Notes: generated by a model not told the origin, from the letters alone. A stretch of DNA of 64,000 bases from Flavobacteriaceae bacterium UBA5534 (GCA_002426015.1 DINS01000017.1:56365-120364); one strand, 5' to 3'. Shown: positions 42,111-51,238, counted from the stretch's first letter. Program-made: numbers and translations.

Positions 42111-42188
42111 TTATACATACAACATCTCGTTTCTTTTGTTATAAAAGAAATAGTTCCAGTTGTAATATGTATAAATTGCTGTTTTCAT
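42111..42188 (-). CDS. 25-residue aromatic-rich leader peptide of the pheA operon
   Basis: Short ORF that starts with ATG 42188 and ends with TAA 42113-42111. Its first 16 residues are MKTAIYTYYNWNYFFY and the tail is NKRNEMLYV. Nine of 25 residues are Tyr, Phe or Trp, eight of them between residues 6 and 16. It lies between a promoter and a terminator upstream of prephenate dehydratase. This is how ribosome-stalling leaders of amino-acid operons look (pheL, trpL). Stalling on Phe/Tyr codons would plausibly prevent termination. The peptide itself is expected to have no other role. Confidence 0.85.
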   Translation of the reverse strand: MKTAIYTYYNWNYFFYNKRNEMLYV

Positions 42189-42200
42189 TTTTATGAATAG

Positions 42201-42230
42201 CTAAAGTAACTAATAAATTGAAAAAACAAA
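42201..42230 (-). promoter_or_regulatory. promoter of the pheA operon
   Basis: On the minus strand TTTG (42227-42230), 18 bp, then TACTTTAG (42201-42208), one mismatch from the Bacteroidota -33/-7 consensus. The start of transcription would be a few bases before the leader-peptide ATG at 42188, so the leader mRNA is almost without a 5' untranslated region. Confidence 0.65.
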
Positions 42231-42268
42231 ATCTTTTTTAAAGTCTTTTAAAAATATAACGTTTACAC

Positions 42269-42302
42269 TTTGTGTTGAGATTGTCAATAATGTTTATTTT
42301 TG
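42269..42302 (+). promoter_or_regulatory. gldA promoter
   Basis: TTTG (42269-42272), 22 bp, then a perfect TATTTTTG (42295-42302) -7 box, 20 bp before the gldA ATG. It stands divergent to the pheA promoter. Confidence 0.6.
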
Positions 42303-42321
42303 AACAACTAATATCAAGCAC

Positions 42322-43215
42322 ATGTCTATTGAAGTTGAAAATCTATCAAAAGCTTATGGTGAGCAAAAAGCCCTAGACAACATTTCCTTTAAAGTCAACA
42401 AAGGTGAAATTGTTGGTTTCTTGGGTCCAAATGGCGCAGGAAAATCGACCATGATGAAAATTTTAACAACGTATATTAATGCTTCTGAAGGCATGGCCAA
42501 AGTTAACGGTTGTGATGTAAGAAATGATATTATTAATGTACAAAGACAGGTTGGTTACTTGCCAGAACACAATCCATTGTACTTAGAAATGTACGTTAAA
42601 GAATACTTGAGCTTTAATGCTGGTGTTTACAAGGTAAATAAAAATAGAATAAATGACGTTATTGAGCTTACTGGATTAACACCAGAATCGCACAAAAAAA
42701 TTGGTCAACTCTCTAAAGGCTACAGACAACGTGTAGGGCTTGCCAATGCTTTATTACATAATCCTGATGTGCTTATTTTAGACGAACCAACAACTGGCTT
42801 GGATCCAAACCAATTGGTCGATATCAGACATTTGATCAAAAGTTTAGGAAAAGAAAAGACTGTTTTTTTATCGACACATATCATGCAAGAAGTTGAAGCA
42901 ATTTGCGATCGTGTCATTATCATTAATAAAGGTAAGATTGTTGCTGACAGAAAACTGAAAGACCTTAAAGCTGACCAAGCCCAAATTATTGAGGTAGAGT
43001 TTGATTATCGTGTTGAAGATGTGCTTTTAAACAAACTTAAGCATGTATCATCGGTTAACAATACACATGATTTCACTTACGAACTTACGTTTTCCACAAA
43101 AGAAGATATGCGCTCTGCTGTATTTGATTTTGCACATGACAACGGATTGAAAATTCTTCAACTAAATCAGAAAAACATGAATCTGGAAAGTTTGTTTAGG
43201 GAATTGACCTCTTGA
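42322..43215 (+). CDS. gldA: gliding-motility ABC transporter ATPase GldA
   Basis: 297-aa ABC ATPase: Walker A GPNGAGKSTMMK (about 35-46), signature LSKGYRQRVGLANAL (about 131-145), Walker B LILDEPTTGLDP (about 152-163) and switch His. The sequence fits GldA, which with GldF and GldG forms a transporter needed for gliding in some flavobacteria. gldF/gldG are not beside it here. The exact substrate is unknown. Confidence 0.85.
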   Translation: MSIEVENLSKAYGEQKALDNISFKVNKGEIVGFLGPNGAGKSTMMKILTTYINASEGMAKVNGCDVRNDIINVQRQVGYLPEHNPLYLEMYVKEYLSFNAGVYKVNKNRINDVIELTGLTPESHKKIGQLSKGYRQRVGLANALLHNPDVLILDEPTTGLDPNQLVDIRHLIKSLGKEKTVFLSTHIMQEVEAICDRVIIINKGKIVADRKLKDLKADQAQIIEVEFDYRVEDVLLNKLKHVSSVNNTHDFTYELTFSTKEDMRSAVFDFAHDNGLKILQLNQKNMNLESLFRELTS

Positions 43216-43251
43216 TTGGATAGATGAGCAAGGGAAGAATACCTGAATTGT

Positions 43252-44001
43252 TTACTGAAAAATCAGTCGTCCAGTGTAAAATTCCTGAACGTTAACAATT
43301 GGTGGTTGATTTAAAGAGATGACATCTCCTGTACTTCTTATTTCTCCAATCAATGATACTTGCGGATTAATAATCATATCATTACTGCTTCGTTGATAAA
43401 CCTCAATATTTTGAGCTATTAAATTAGCTCCTTCAAAACGAGCATCACCAGAATAAAATCCAATAAACAAATCAGTAGTTGTGCCACTAATAAACATATT
43501 GGAGAGGTTATTGGTTATTGCCGAAAGCGAGTTGCAATTGACCTGTACATTAAAATCACCATCAGTATGATAGACGCCTTCGGCATTAAAATCTTCAGAA
43601 ACCAATGTTAATGACGGATAGCTCAATACGCCATTACTTTTTATTGTCATTCCAGAACTATTGCGAATCTCAATAAGATTTGGTGTACTTACATATACTT
43701 TTGTAAGCCCATAATCTCTAGTTAAATTACAGCCATTTTCATTCTTAAGAATCAGTCGTCCATCTTCAACTGTGACTTTAATGTCATTCATTAAATATTC
43801 GCCTGTCTCAACTTTGACTTTTTGAGATGCCTCATCAGTAATTATTAATTCGATACGCTCAAACACTGTTATTTTATCAAAAGCATCGACTTCAAACTCT
43901 TGCTGGATGCTATCACCAGCATTCTGAAAACAATCTGGTACCTTCTCGCCATTACAGGCAAGTAACAGTACAAAGGATATTATGTAGGCAATTTTTTTCA
44001 T
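43252..44001 (-). CDS. GIN-domain (DUF2807) lipoprotein
   Basis: 249 aa with lipobox LLAC (MKKIAYIISFVLLLACNGE, Cys16) and a head-GIN/DUF2807 right-handed beta-helix pattern of repeating short strands (ITVFERIELIITDEASQKVK, then VSTPNLIEIRNSSGMTI). Likely anchored in the outer membrane; function unknown. It overlaps the upstream deacylase gene by 4 bp, so the two may be co-expressed. Confidence 0.78.
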   Translation of the reverse strand: MKKIAYIISFVLLLACNGEKVPDCFQNAGDSIQQEFEVDAFDKITVFERIELIITDEASQKVKVETGEYLMNDIKVTVEDGRLILKNENGCNLTRDYGLTKVYVSTPNLIEIRNSSGMTIKSNGVLSYPSLTLVSEDFNAEGVYHTDGDFNVQVNCNSLSAITNNLSNMFISGTTTDLFIGFYSGDARFEGANLIAQNIEVYQRSSNDMIINPQVSLIGEIRSTGDVISLNQPPIVNVQEFYTGRLIFQ

Positions 44002-45092
44002 AATCTTACTCCAACTCCAAATTCGACAGCTTCAGCTTTTGCTCCATGCGATTTTAATGTTATCGCTCCAAAAAATTGATCGCCAAAATAACGTTTTAAC
44101 CCTATTCTATTATAAACACGCCCTTCAAAATCGTAAGGATAATACACATAATAACCCAATTGAGTTTCAAATGACATTTTATTGATAAACAGTTCATGAC
44201 CAACAAAAACCCCAACTCGTTTCCAATCTTCATCACCTGTAACATTCAATTCTGGAAAAGCAACTGAATAAAAGTAAATCAATTCTTTTAAAAATTCAGA
44301 AAAGAAAATATCAGCTCCAACTTGTATAGCACTTTTTCGATTCAAACGCTTATCTGCATAGGCAGAAACAATATAAAATGGATATTGACCGGTATCAATG
44401 ACATCACTTTCATTAATTCCACTTCTAAATGCCACATTATATTTAATCTTTTCAGTGAATTTTTTGTCTTCTGCTGATGGAATATAATCTGGTTGATCAT
44501 CATAGTCCAACAAATAATTAGTACCAACATTAAATGCAAACGTATTGGTCGAGGTATTTGGTGCTCTAAAATTAGCGTTGGAATAATGAACGATTGACAC
44601 ACCAGCCTGAAGGCCAAAGCCCTTAAATAAATTCTCTTTTTTATAATTGAGCATCACATAAGTTGTACTCATCAAATCGGAACCATAGGCGTTGTTAAAA
44701 TAATTATCCTCCTTATCATAAGGATTTGTTGTGTAAGCAATTCCTTGCCCTATACGAAACATTAAATTTCTCTTTAAAAAATAGAAATTATAATGCGCAT
44801 ACAAGCTATGGTTTTCTCCAAGATGCTCATTTTTCATATTTTGATAAATGTAGGAAAATCCCCAATCTGGATAGCTGTATCGACTTTCCCATTCCTTAAA
44901 TCCGAACGTTTTTTTGTTGAAACTTAAGATCAACCCTGTTGGATGGTCAGTAATTAAATGAGAAATGTCTGGATTGTGCTCAAGTATAGTTCCGTAAAAA
45001 TAGTTAGTGTCTATAGTGAATAACTCTGGATCTTCTTGAGAATGTACAAGACCGCTCATTAAAAGAAAAAGGCATACAAAAAGTTGCTTCAT
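43998..45092 (-). CDS. PagL-like acyloxyacyl hydrolase / lipid A deacylase family outer-membrane protein
   Basis: 364 aa with a signal peptide (about 1-18) and a beta-barrel of alternating aromatic strands. It contains SIVHYSNANFRAPN (about 177-190), matching the His-Ser-Asn segment of PagL-type deacylases. The C-terminus ends in a strand with terminal GVGVRL. It may remove an acyl chain from lipid A; activity is not proven. Co-transcribed with the GIN-domain lipoprotein. Confidence 0.75.
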   Translation of the reverse strand: MKQLFVCLFLLMSGLVHSQEDPELFTIDTNYFYGTILEHNPDISHLITDHPTGLILSFNKKTFGFKEWESRYSYPDWGFSYIYQNMKNEHLGENHSLYAHYNFYFLKRNLMFRIGQGIAYTTNPYDKEDNYFNNAYGSDLMSTTYVMLNYKKENLFKGFGLQAGVSIVHYSNANFRAPNTSTNTFAFNVGTNYLLDYDDQPDYIPSAEDKKFTEKIKYNVAFRSGINESDVIDTGQYPFYIVSAYADKRLNRKSAIQVGADIFFSEFLKELIYFYSVAFPELNVTGDEDWKRVGVFVGHELFINKMSFETQLGYYVYYPYDFEGRVYNRIGLKRYFGDQFFGAITLKSHGAKAEAVEFGVGVRL

Positions 45093-45159
45093 TTAGTTAA
45101 GTTATGAAACAAAAATAACAGAATAATTAAGATACTCGCCAAGAAGCATGCCCATAATG

Positions 45160-46419
45160 CTATTTTAATTTTTGAAGTGCTTGCTGCAATAATTCGAAAA
45201 TGACAGAGATGTCCTCTTTTTTTGCTGTACCAACAGATAATCTAAACCAATTAGAATCTGTTGATGTCCCAAAAGCATAAAAAGGTACAATTGCCAATTT
45301 AGCTTCTTTAAGCAAATAACTTGTGACTTCTTGAATGGTATTTAATGTATTGCCAGCTGAAGTCGTTTTTCCAATTAAATCAAACTGTACTGTTAGATAT
45401 AATGCTGCTTCTGGCTGAATGGCATTTACTGGAAATCCAGCATTTTTCAATCGTTCAAATCCATCATAAAAAGCAACAAGCCTGTAATTTAACTCTTCTT
45501 TAATATGAGTAATATAGTTGGAAACAGCTTCCGTTTGATTCAAATAGTTAGCTGTTGCTACTTGCTCTGCCTTTGGTGCCCAAGCACCAATATGGCTTAA
45601 CATCGCTTTCATTTTATCAATCACATGTAAAGGTCCAAAGGCCCAACCGACACGAACTCCCGTTGAAGCAAATGCCTTGGAAATGCCATCCACAAAAATG
45701 GTGTAATCTCTCATTTCTGGAACCAAACTTACAGGATTGTAATGTTCAATCGTTCCGTAAGTTAGTTGCCAATAAATTTGGTCGTATAAAACATATAAGG
45801 GTTTTAGGTTTTCAGAAGCTCTTCTTTTGTTCTCATCAACAACCAATTGTGATATTTCGAGCAGTGTGCTTTTATCAAAGGTCGTTCCGGTTGGGTTCAA
45901 AGGTGAACAAAGGGCTATCAAATTCACATCCTTAATATGAGGTTTGATGTCGGCAACAGTTGGCATAAACTTATTTTCAGGCTTGGTCTCAACGATGACG
46001 CCTTTATTTCTAGATAAGTAGGTGTATGCATCATTATTCCAAGAAGGCACTGGATACAAAACCACGTCGTCAATATCCAAAATGGTTTGGTAAATGGCGT
46101 AAATCAAAGGTCGAGCGCCTCCAGAAATCAATATTTCATTCGGCAAATACTCTAACTGAAGGTGTTTTGAAAGATATTTGGCAACTGCATTTCGCAACGG
46201 TTCCACACCATTTGCTGCAGGATAATTGGTTTGGTTGTCATTATAGGCATCAACAATTGCTTGCTTTAACTCATTTGGAATAGGAAAAATATTGGAATCA
46301 AAGTCACCAATGGTTTGATTGTAAATAGCCTCTCCTTGAGCTTTCAAAGCATTGACCTCACCTGCGATTTTGATAATTTCCGAACCTTTTAAACCTTCAG
46401 CTAATTGCGATGTTTTCAT
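45160..46419 (-). CDS. PLP-dependent aminotransferase class I/II
   Basis: 420-aa fold-type I aminotransferase from ATG 46419. The frame is open to 46464, but a -7 box TACATTTG lies at 46445-46452 on the minus strand, so a start inside the promoter is unlikely. Features: SGGARPLIYAIYQ, SPLNPTGTTFDKSTLLEISQ, and the PLP lysine in VDGISKAFASTGVRVGWAFG (about 249-268). The substrate is not obvious. It is next to metF but transcribed from its own promoter. Confidence 0.85.
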   Translation of the reverse strand: MKTSQLAEGLKGSEIIKIAGEVNALKAQGEAIYNQTIGDFDSNIFPIPNELKQAIVDAYNDNQTNYPAANGVEPLRNAVAKYLSKHLQLEYLPNEILISGGARPLIYAIYQTILDIDDVVLYPVPSWNNDAYTYLSRNKGVIVETKPENKFMPTVADIKPHIKDVNLIALCSPLNPTGTTFDKSTLLEISQLVVDENKRRASENLKPLYVLYDQIYWQLTYGTIEHYNPVSLVPEMRDYTIFVDGISKAFASTGVRVGWAFGPLHVIDKMKAMLSHIGAWAPKAEQVATANYLNQTEAVSNYITHIKEELNYRLVAFYDGFERLKNAGFPVNAIQPEAALYLTVQFDLIGKTTSAGNTLNTIQEVTSYLLKEAKLAIVPFYAFGTSTDSNWFRLSVGTAKKEDISVIFELLQQALQKLK

Positions 46420-46495
46420 TATATATGACGTCTTAATTTTGCTGCAAATGTACGGTTTTATCACATATTTTTAGACGATGAAAAGTGGTTTTTTG

Positions 46496-47452
46496 TTAAA
46501 AAACTTTAGAAGCAATTGTGCGGATATTTTCACTTTTTCCCATAGAATAATAATGTAGTACAGGAATGCCAGCCTTTTGCAATTCTTTAGATTGGTTGAC
46601 ACACCATTCAATTCCAACTTGTGCAACTTCTGTGTTATCCTTGCATTTAATGATTTCTAGAATCAAGGCTTCAGGCAAATCGACATGAAACCGATGCGGA
46701 ATCAAGTTCAATTGTTTTTTAGTAGCAATTGGCTTTAAGCCTGGAATAATTGGAACGGTTATCCCTTCACTTCGACATTTATCGACAAAATCGAAATATT
46801 TTTGATTATCAAAAAACATTTGGGTCACCACGTATTCCGCACCATTCTTAATTTTCTTTTTGAGAAAATGGATATCGCTGTCGAGACTAGGCGCTTCCAT
46901 GTGCTTCTCAGGATAGGCTGCCACACCAATGCAAAAATTCGTTTTTGAGGAATTTTGAAGTTCTTCATCCAGATATTGTCCATCATTCAGCGCCTGAATC
47001 TGTTTCACCAATCCATTGGCATATTCATGACCTTCTTTTTCTGGTCTAAAGTAAGTTTCGTTTTTTACCGCATCACCACGTAATGCCATGACATTCTGGA
47101 TTCCCAAGAAATCCAAGTCAATAAGGAAATTTTCCGTATCCTCTTTTGTAAAACCACCGCATAAAATATGCGGAATGGCATCGACTTTATATTTATTTTG
47201 AATGGCGGCGCAAATCCCGACCGTTCCAGGACGTTTCTTGACCACCTGTTTTTTCAGAAGTCCATTTTCCTGCTCCTTAAACACATATTCTTCACGATGA
47301 TAGGTGACGTCAATAAATGGCGGTTTGAATTCCATCAAAGGGTCAATATTTTCAAATATTGAGTTGATATGTTGCCCTTTTAAAGGCGGTAAAATTTCAA
47401 ACGAAAATTGGGTATTTCCGTTTGCTTTTTTAATATGTTCGGTTACTTTCAT
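46496..47452 (-). CDS. metF: MetF: methylenetetrahydrofolate reductase
   Basis: 318 aa from ATG 47452; this start lies two bases after the metH stop and gives the usual MKVTEHIKKANGNTQFSFEI. A longer frame from 47482 overlaps metH. TIM-barrel FAD enzyme producing 5-methyl-THF, the methyl donor for MetH. Segments: FSFEILPPLKG, YVVTQMFFDNQKYFDFVDKC and VPIIPGLKPI. Part of the metH operon under SAM-I control. Confidence 0.93.
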   Translation of the reverse strand: MKVTEHIKKANGNTQFSFEILPPLKGQHINSIFENIDPLMEFKPPFIDVTYHREEYVFKEQENGLLKKQVVKKRPGTVGICAAIQNKYKVDAIPHILCGGFTKEDTENFLIDLDFLGIQNVMALRGDAVKNETYFRPEKEGHEYANGLVKQIQALNDGQYLDEELQNSSKTNFCIGVAAYPEKHMEAPSLDSDIHFLKKKIKNGAEYVVTQMFFDNQKYFDFVDKCRSEGITVPIIPGLKPIATKKQLNLIPHRFHVDLPEALILEIIKCKDNTEVAQVGIEWCVNQSKELQKAGIPVLHYYSMGKSENIRTIASKVF

Positions 47453-47454
47453 GT

Positions 47455-50142
47455 TTATCCTGCTAAATTTGGATTCAACCATTTTCTGGCTTCTTCCTCG
47501 CTAATATTTCTTCTTTTGGTATAATCTTTTAATTGATCTTCTGCGATTTTTCCTAGTCCAAAATACTTGGCTTCAGGATTGGCAAAGTAGTAACCACTGA
47601 CGCTGGCTGCTGGCCACATTGCCAAGCTTTCAGTCAATTCTACTCCAATGTTTTCTTTGACATTCAATAACTTCCAAATGGTTGGCTTTTCCAAATGGTC
47701 AGGACATGCTGGATATCCTGGTGCTGGACGAATGCCTTTGTAATTTTCTTTGATTAAATCTTCGTTCGTCAGATTTTCATCTTGGGCATAACTCCAATGA
47801 TTGGTTCGCACTTCTTTGTGTAAATATTCGGCAAAGGCCTCCGCCAAACGGTCTGCCAAGGCTTTTATCATGATGGAATTGTAATCATCATGCTTTTTCT
47901 CAAATTCTTCTGCCAATTCATCCGTTCCGAAACCTGCTGTGACACAAAATGCACCCATATAATCTTGTTTACCACTGTCTTTTGGCGCAATGAAATCTGC
48001 CAAGGCAATGTTGGGAACACCTTCTCGCTTTTTGGATTGTTGGCGGAGGGTTAGAAATGTTAATGAGTTCTCGACTGCGCTCGAACTGACAGACGTGTCA
48101 ACTTCAATGTCATCATCGTTAATCGTATTGGCTGGGAACAGTCCGAAAATGCCTTTAGCCTTCAACAATTTTTCATCAAAAATGCGCTTCAACAAAACTT
48201 TGGCATCAGCGAATAATTCTTTGGCTTGTTCGCCAACCACTTCATCCGAAAGGATTTTTGGATAACTGCCGTGTAAATCCCAACTTCTGAAAAACGGACT
48301 CCAATCGATATAATCTTCCAATTTTTTCAAGTCTAAATCTTCAATGACTTGGATGCCCAATTCTTTTGGTTTGGTGATTTCTGACGTATTCCAATCGATT
48401 TTGAACTTATTTTCTCTGGATTCTTCTATGGAAATGTATTCTTTCTCCTTCGTACGCTTTAAAAATTGGTCACGGAATTTATCATACTCTTCACGAATCT
48501 GTTCTTTATAAATCCGATTGTCTTTTTGCAGCAAATTTCCAACCACAGTTACAGCTCTTGACGCATCATTGATATGAACAACGGCATGATTGTAATTTGG
48601 TGCAATTTTCACTACAGTGTGTGCTCTTGACGTGGTTGCTCCTCCGATAATCAATGGAATGTTTAGGTTTTTCTTTTCCATTTCTTTGGAAACATACACC
48701 ATTTCATCCAATGAAGGTGTTATCAATCCGCTTAAACCGATGATGTCGACGTTTTCACGAATGGCTGTTTCAATGATTTTTTCGGGTGGGACCATGACGC
48801 CTAAATCGACAATTTCGTAGTTGTTGCAACCCAAAACGACGCTGACGATATTTTTTCCGATATCGTGGACATCACCTTTGACGGTTGCCATTAATATTTT
48901 TCCAGCGAATTCAACCTTGCCATCTTTTTCGGCTTCAATAAATGGTTGTAAGTACGCGACCGCTTTCTTCATCACACGAGCGGATTTCACCACTTGTGGC
49001 AAGAACATTTTTCCGCTTCCGAATAAATCTCCCACGACATTCATCCCTATCATTAAATGTCCTTCGATGACTTCAATTGGACGTTCGGATTCCAGTCTAG
49101 CTTGCTCAACATCCTCAATGATAAAAGCATCAATTCCTTTAACCAAAGCGTGTGTGATTCTATCTTGAAGTGGTTCATTTCGCCATTCCTGAACAGCAAC
49201 GTTTTCATCTTTTTTGTTGTCTTTTACGGTTTCGGCGTAATCCAATAAGCGCTCCGTGGCATCATCTCTTCTGTCAAACAACACATCTTCCACCAACTCC
49301 ATCAATTCCTTGTTGACCTCATCGTACACTTCCAACATCGCCGGATTAACGATTCCCAAATTCATTCCATGTTGAATGGCATGATATAAAAATGAGGCAT
49401 GCATCGCTTCGCGAACGGTATCATTCCCTCTGAAAGAAAAGGACACGTTGCTTACGCCACCGGAAACATTAGCGTAGGGTAAATTTTCTCGTATCCATTT
49501 GGTGGCTTTGAAGAAATCCAAGGCATTTTTGCGATGCTCTTCCATACCTGTCGCAACCGGAAAAATATTGGGGTCGAAAATAATATCTTGTGGTGGGAAT
49601 CCAACTTTGTCAACTAATATATCATAAGAACGTTTGCAAATTTCTATGCGACGTTCGTAAGTATCAGCCTGTCCATCTTCATCAAACGCCATGACGATGA
49701 CTGCTGCACCATACCGTTTGACCAATTTGGCGTGATGAATAAAGGCTTCTTCACCTTCTTTTAAACTGATGGAATTCACGACAGATTTCCCCTGTACAAC
49801 TTTCAATCCAGCTTCGATGATTTCCCATTTAGAGCTATCAATCATTATGGGAATACGGGAAATATCGGGTTCTGAAGCTATCAAATTCAAAAATGTGGTC
49901 ATGGCATAAACGCCATCAAGCATTCCTTCATCCATGTTGACGTCAAGAATTTGAGCTCCACCATCCACTTGATGCCTCGCAACTTCGAGAGCTTCACTGT
50001 ATTTTTCCTCTTTTATCAGTCTTAAAAACTTACGCGAACCTGTGACGTTGGTTCGTTCACCAACATTGATGAAATTGCTTTCTGGAGTGACAACGAGTGG
50101 TTCGAGGCCTGATAATGTTAGATATTTGTTGTTTTTGTTCAT
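47455..50142 (-). CDS. metH: MetH part 2: cobalamin-, pterin- and SAM-binding modules of methionine synthase
   Basis: 895 aa. The pterin-binding domain (about 20-290) begins NFINVGERTNVTGSRKF. The B12 cap and binding domain follows (about 330-560), with cobalt-ligand His426 in DVHDIGKN. The AdoMet activation domain (about 590-890) has RPAPGYPACPDH. It lacks the homocysteine domain, supplied by the upstream gene. Residues about 683-692 (SVSSSAVENS) are encoded by an interspersed palindrome, in the loop after DIEV. Confidence 0.94.
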   Translation of the reverse strand: MNKNNKYLTLSGLEPLVVTPESNFINVGERTNVTGSRKFLRLIKEEKYSEALEVARHQVDGGAQILDVNMDEGMLDGVYAMTTFLNLIASEPDISRIPIMIDSSKWEIIEAGLKVVQGKSVVNSISLKEGEEAFIHHAKLVKRYGAAVIVMAFDEDGQADTYERRIEICKRSYDILVDKVGFPPQDIIFDPNIFPVATGMEEHRKNALDFFKATKWIRENLPYANVSGGVSNVSFSFRGNDTVREAMHASFLYHAIQHGMNLGIVNPAMLEVYDEVNKELMELVEDVLFDRRDDATERLLDYAETVKDNKKDENVAVQEWRNEPLQDRITHALVKGIDAFIIEDVEQARLESERPIEVIEGHLMIGMNVVGDLFGSGKMFLPQVVKSARVMKKAVAYLQPFIEAEKDGKVEFAGKILMATVKGDVHDIGKNIVSVVLGCNNYEIVDLGVMVPPEKIIETAIRENVDIIGLSGLITPSLDEMVYVSKEMEKKNLNIPLIIGGATTSRAHTVVKIAPNYNHAVVHINDASRAVTVVGNLLQKDNRIYKEQIREEYDKFRDQFLKRTKEKEYISIEESRENKFKIDWNTSEITKPKELGIQVIEDLDLKKLEDYIDWSPFFRSWDLHGSYPKILSDEVVGEQAKELFADAKVLLKRIFDEKLLKAKGIFGLFPANTINDDDIEVDTSVSSSAVENSLTFLTLRQQSKKREGVPNIALADFIAPKDSGKQDYMGAFCVTAGFGTDELAEEFEKKHDDYNSIMIKALADRLAEAFAEYLHKEVRTNHWSYAQDENLTNEDLIKENYKGIRPAPGYPACPDHLEKPTIWKLLNVKENIGVELTESLAMWPAASVSGYYFANPEAKYFGLGKIAEDQLKDYTKRRNISEEEARKWLNPNLAG
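48065..48092. repeat. short palindrome inside metH
   Basis: GAGTTCTCGACTGCGCTCGA then ACTGACAG, one base different from the copy at 13172. It reads as SVSSSAVENS in the activation domain of MetH, in place of the expected YTDES-type turn. Confidence 0.78.
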
Positions 50143-50181
50143 TCTATAATTTCAGTTTCAGTCTATAAGCTGCTAAATAAA

Positions 50182-50210
50182 ACCTTTCAGGTTTTGAAAA
50201 CCTGAAAGGT
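50182..50210. repeat. perfect 29-bp palindrome between the two metH genes
   Basis: ACCTTTCAGGTTTT, one central G, then the exact complement AAAACCTGAAAGGT. On the minus strand it is followed by a U-rich tract, so it could act as a partial terminator within the operon. It is also a typical short interspersed palindrome of Bacteroidota genomes. Confidence 0.75.
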
Positions 50211-50227
50211 CTGTCGGCTTTTTTTAA

Positions 50228-51238
50228 TCATAAGATTCCTGCTTCCGCACGAATTTGGCGTGGTTTATAATTTCTAGCCACATCGGCAATTGCCTTGATG
50301 TGTTCTGGAGTTGTGCCACAACAACCGCCAATAATATTGATGAGTCCATCTTTTAGATAATCTTCCACCAATAACTGCATTTGTTTTGCGGATTGGTCAT
50401 ATTCACCAAAAGCATTTGGTAGTCCAGCGTTTGGATAGGCAGATGTATAAAATTCGGTTTCGTTGGACAAGCGTTGCAAATAAGGCTTTAATTGTTCAGC
50501 TCCAAGGGCGCAGTTGAACCCAACGCTTAATAAAGGCACATGTGAAATGGATGCCAAGAATGCTTCGACGGTTTGTCCTGAAAGTGTTCGTCCTGAAGCG
50601 TCCGTAATGGTTCCCGAAACCATTACAGGAATATCAATGTTGCGCTCTTCCTTCACTTCTTCAATGGCGAATAAGCAGGCTTTTGCATTCAAGGTGTCAA
50701 AAATAGTTTCAACTAGAAGTACATCGACACCTCCATCAATCAAGGCTTCTACTTGTTGTTTGTAAGCGATTCGCAATTCATCAAAGGTGATGGCGCGATA
50801 TTCTGGACGGTTGACGTCTGGTGACAAACTTGCGGTTTTATTGGTTGGACCAATGCTTCCTGCCACAAAACGCGGTTGGTTTGGATTCGCTTTTGTGAAT
50901 TCTTCGGCTACTTTTTTAGCGATTTTGGCCGATTCAAAATTGAGTTCGTAAACCAACTCTTCCATGTTGTAATCAGCCATTCCGATGGTGGTACCAGAAA
51001 ACGTATTGGTTTCGACGATATCTGCTCCTGCTTCGAAATATTTGGCATGCACTTCTGCAATGGCATGTGGCTGTGTCAAGGACAATAAATCATTGTTCCC
51101 CTTTAATGATGAAGGATAATCCTTGAATCGCTCACCACGATAATCTTCTTCTGAAAAATTATAGCGTTGAAGCATTGTTCCCATAGCGCCATCGAGAACC
51201 AATATGCGATTTTGTATAGCTTGTTGTAATGTTGACAT
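50228..51238 (-). CDS. metH: MetH part 1: homocysteine-binding domain protein
   Basis: 336-aa homocysteine S-methyltransferase-like TIM barrel: VLDGAMGTMLQRYNF at the N-terminus, VGFNCALGAEQLKPYL (Zn Cys) and IIGGCCGTTPEHIKAI (Cys306/307) as the other two ligands. With the downstream gene it makes a two-protein methionine synthase. The last residues, IRAEAGIL, and the TGA stop lie inside a palindrome (50232-50254), so the C-terminus is repeat-derived. First gene after the SAM-I riboswitch. Confidence 0.93.
   Translation of the reverse strand: MSTLQQAIQNRILVLDGAMGTMLQRYNFSEEDYRGERFKDYPSSLKGNNDLLSLTQPHAIAEVHAKYFEAGADIVETNTFSGTTIGMADYNMEELVYELNFESAKIAKKVAEEFTKANPNQPRFVAGSIGPTNKTASLSPDVNRPEYRAITFDELRIAYKQQVEALIDGGVDVLLVETIFDTLNAKACLFAIEEVKEERNIDIPVMVSGTITDASGRTLSGQTVEAFLASISHVPLLSVGFNCALGAEQLKPYLQRLSNETEFYTSAYPNAGLPNAFGEYDQSAKQMQLLVEDYLKDGLINIIGGCCGTTPEHIKAIADVARNYKPRQIRAEAGIL
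50232..50254. repeat. short palindrome forming the metH1 C-terminus
   Basis: AGATTCCTGCTTCCGCACGA then AT, related to the unit at 7447-7471. In both cases the gene's last codons are in the same frame (ATT Cxx GCG xxx GCA GGA ATC). Here the third codon is GAA, so the frame runs on to TGA just past the unit. Confidence 0.65.
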
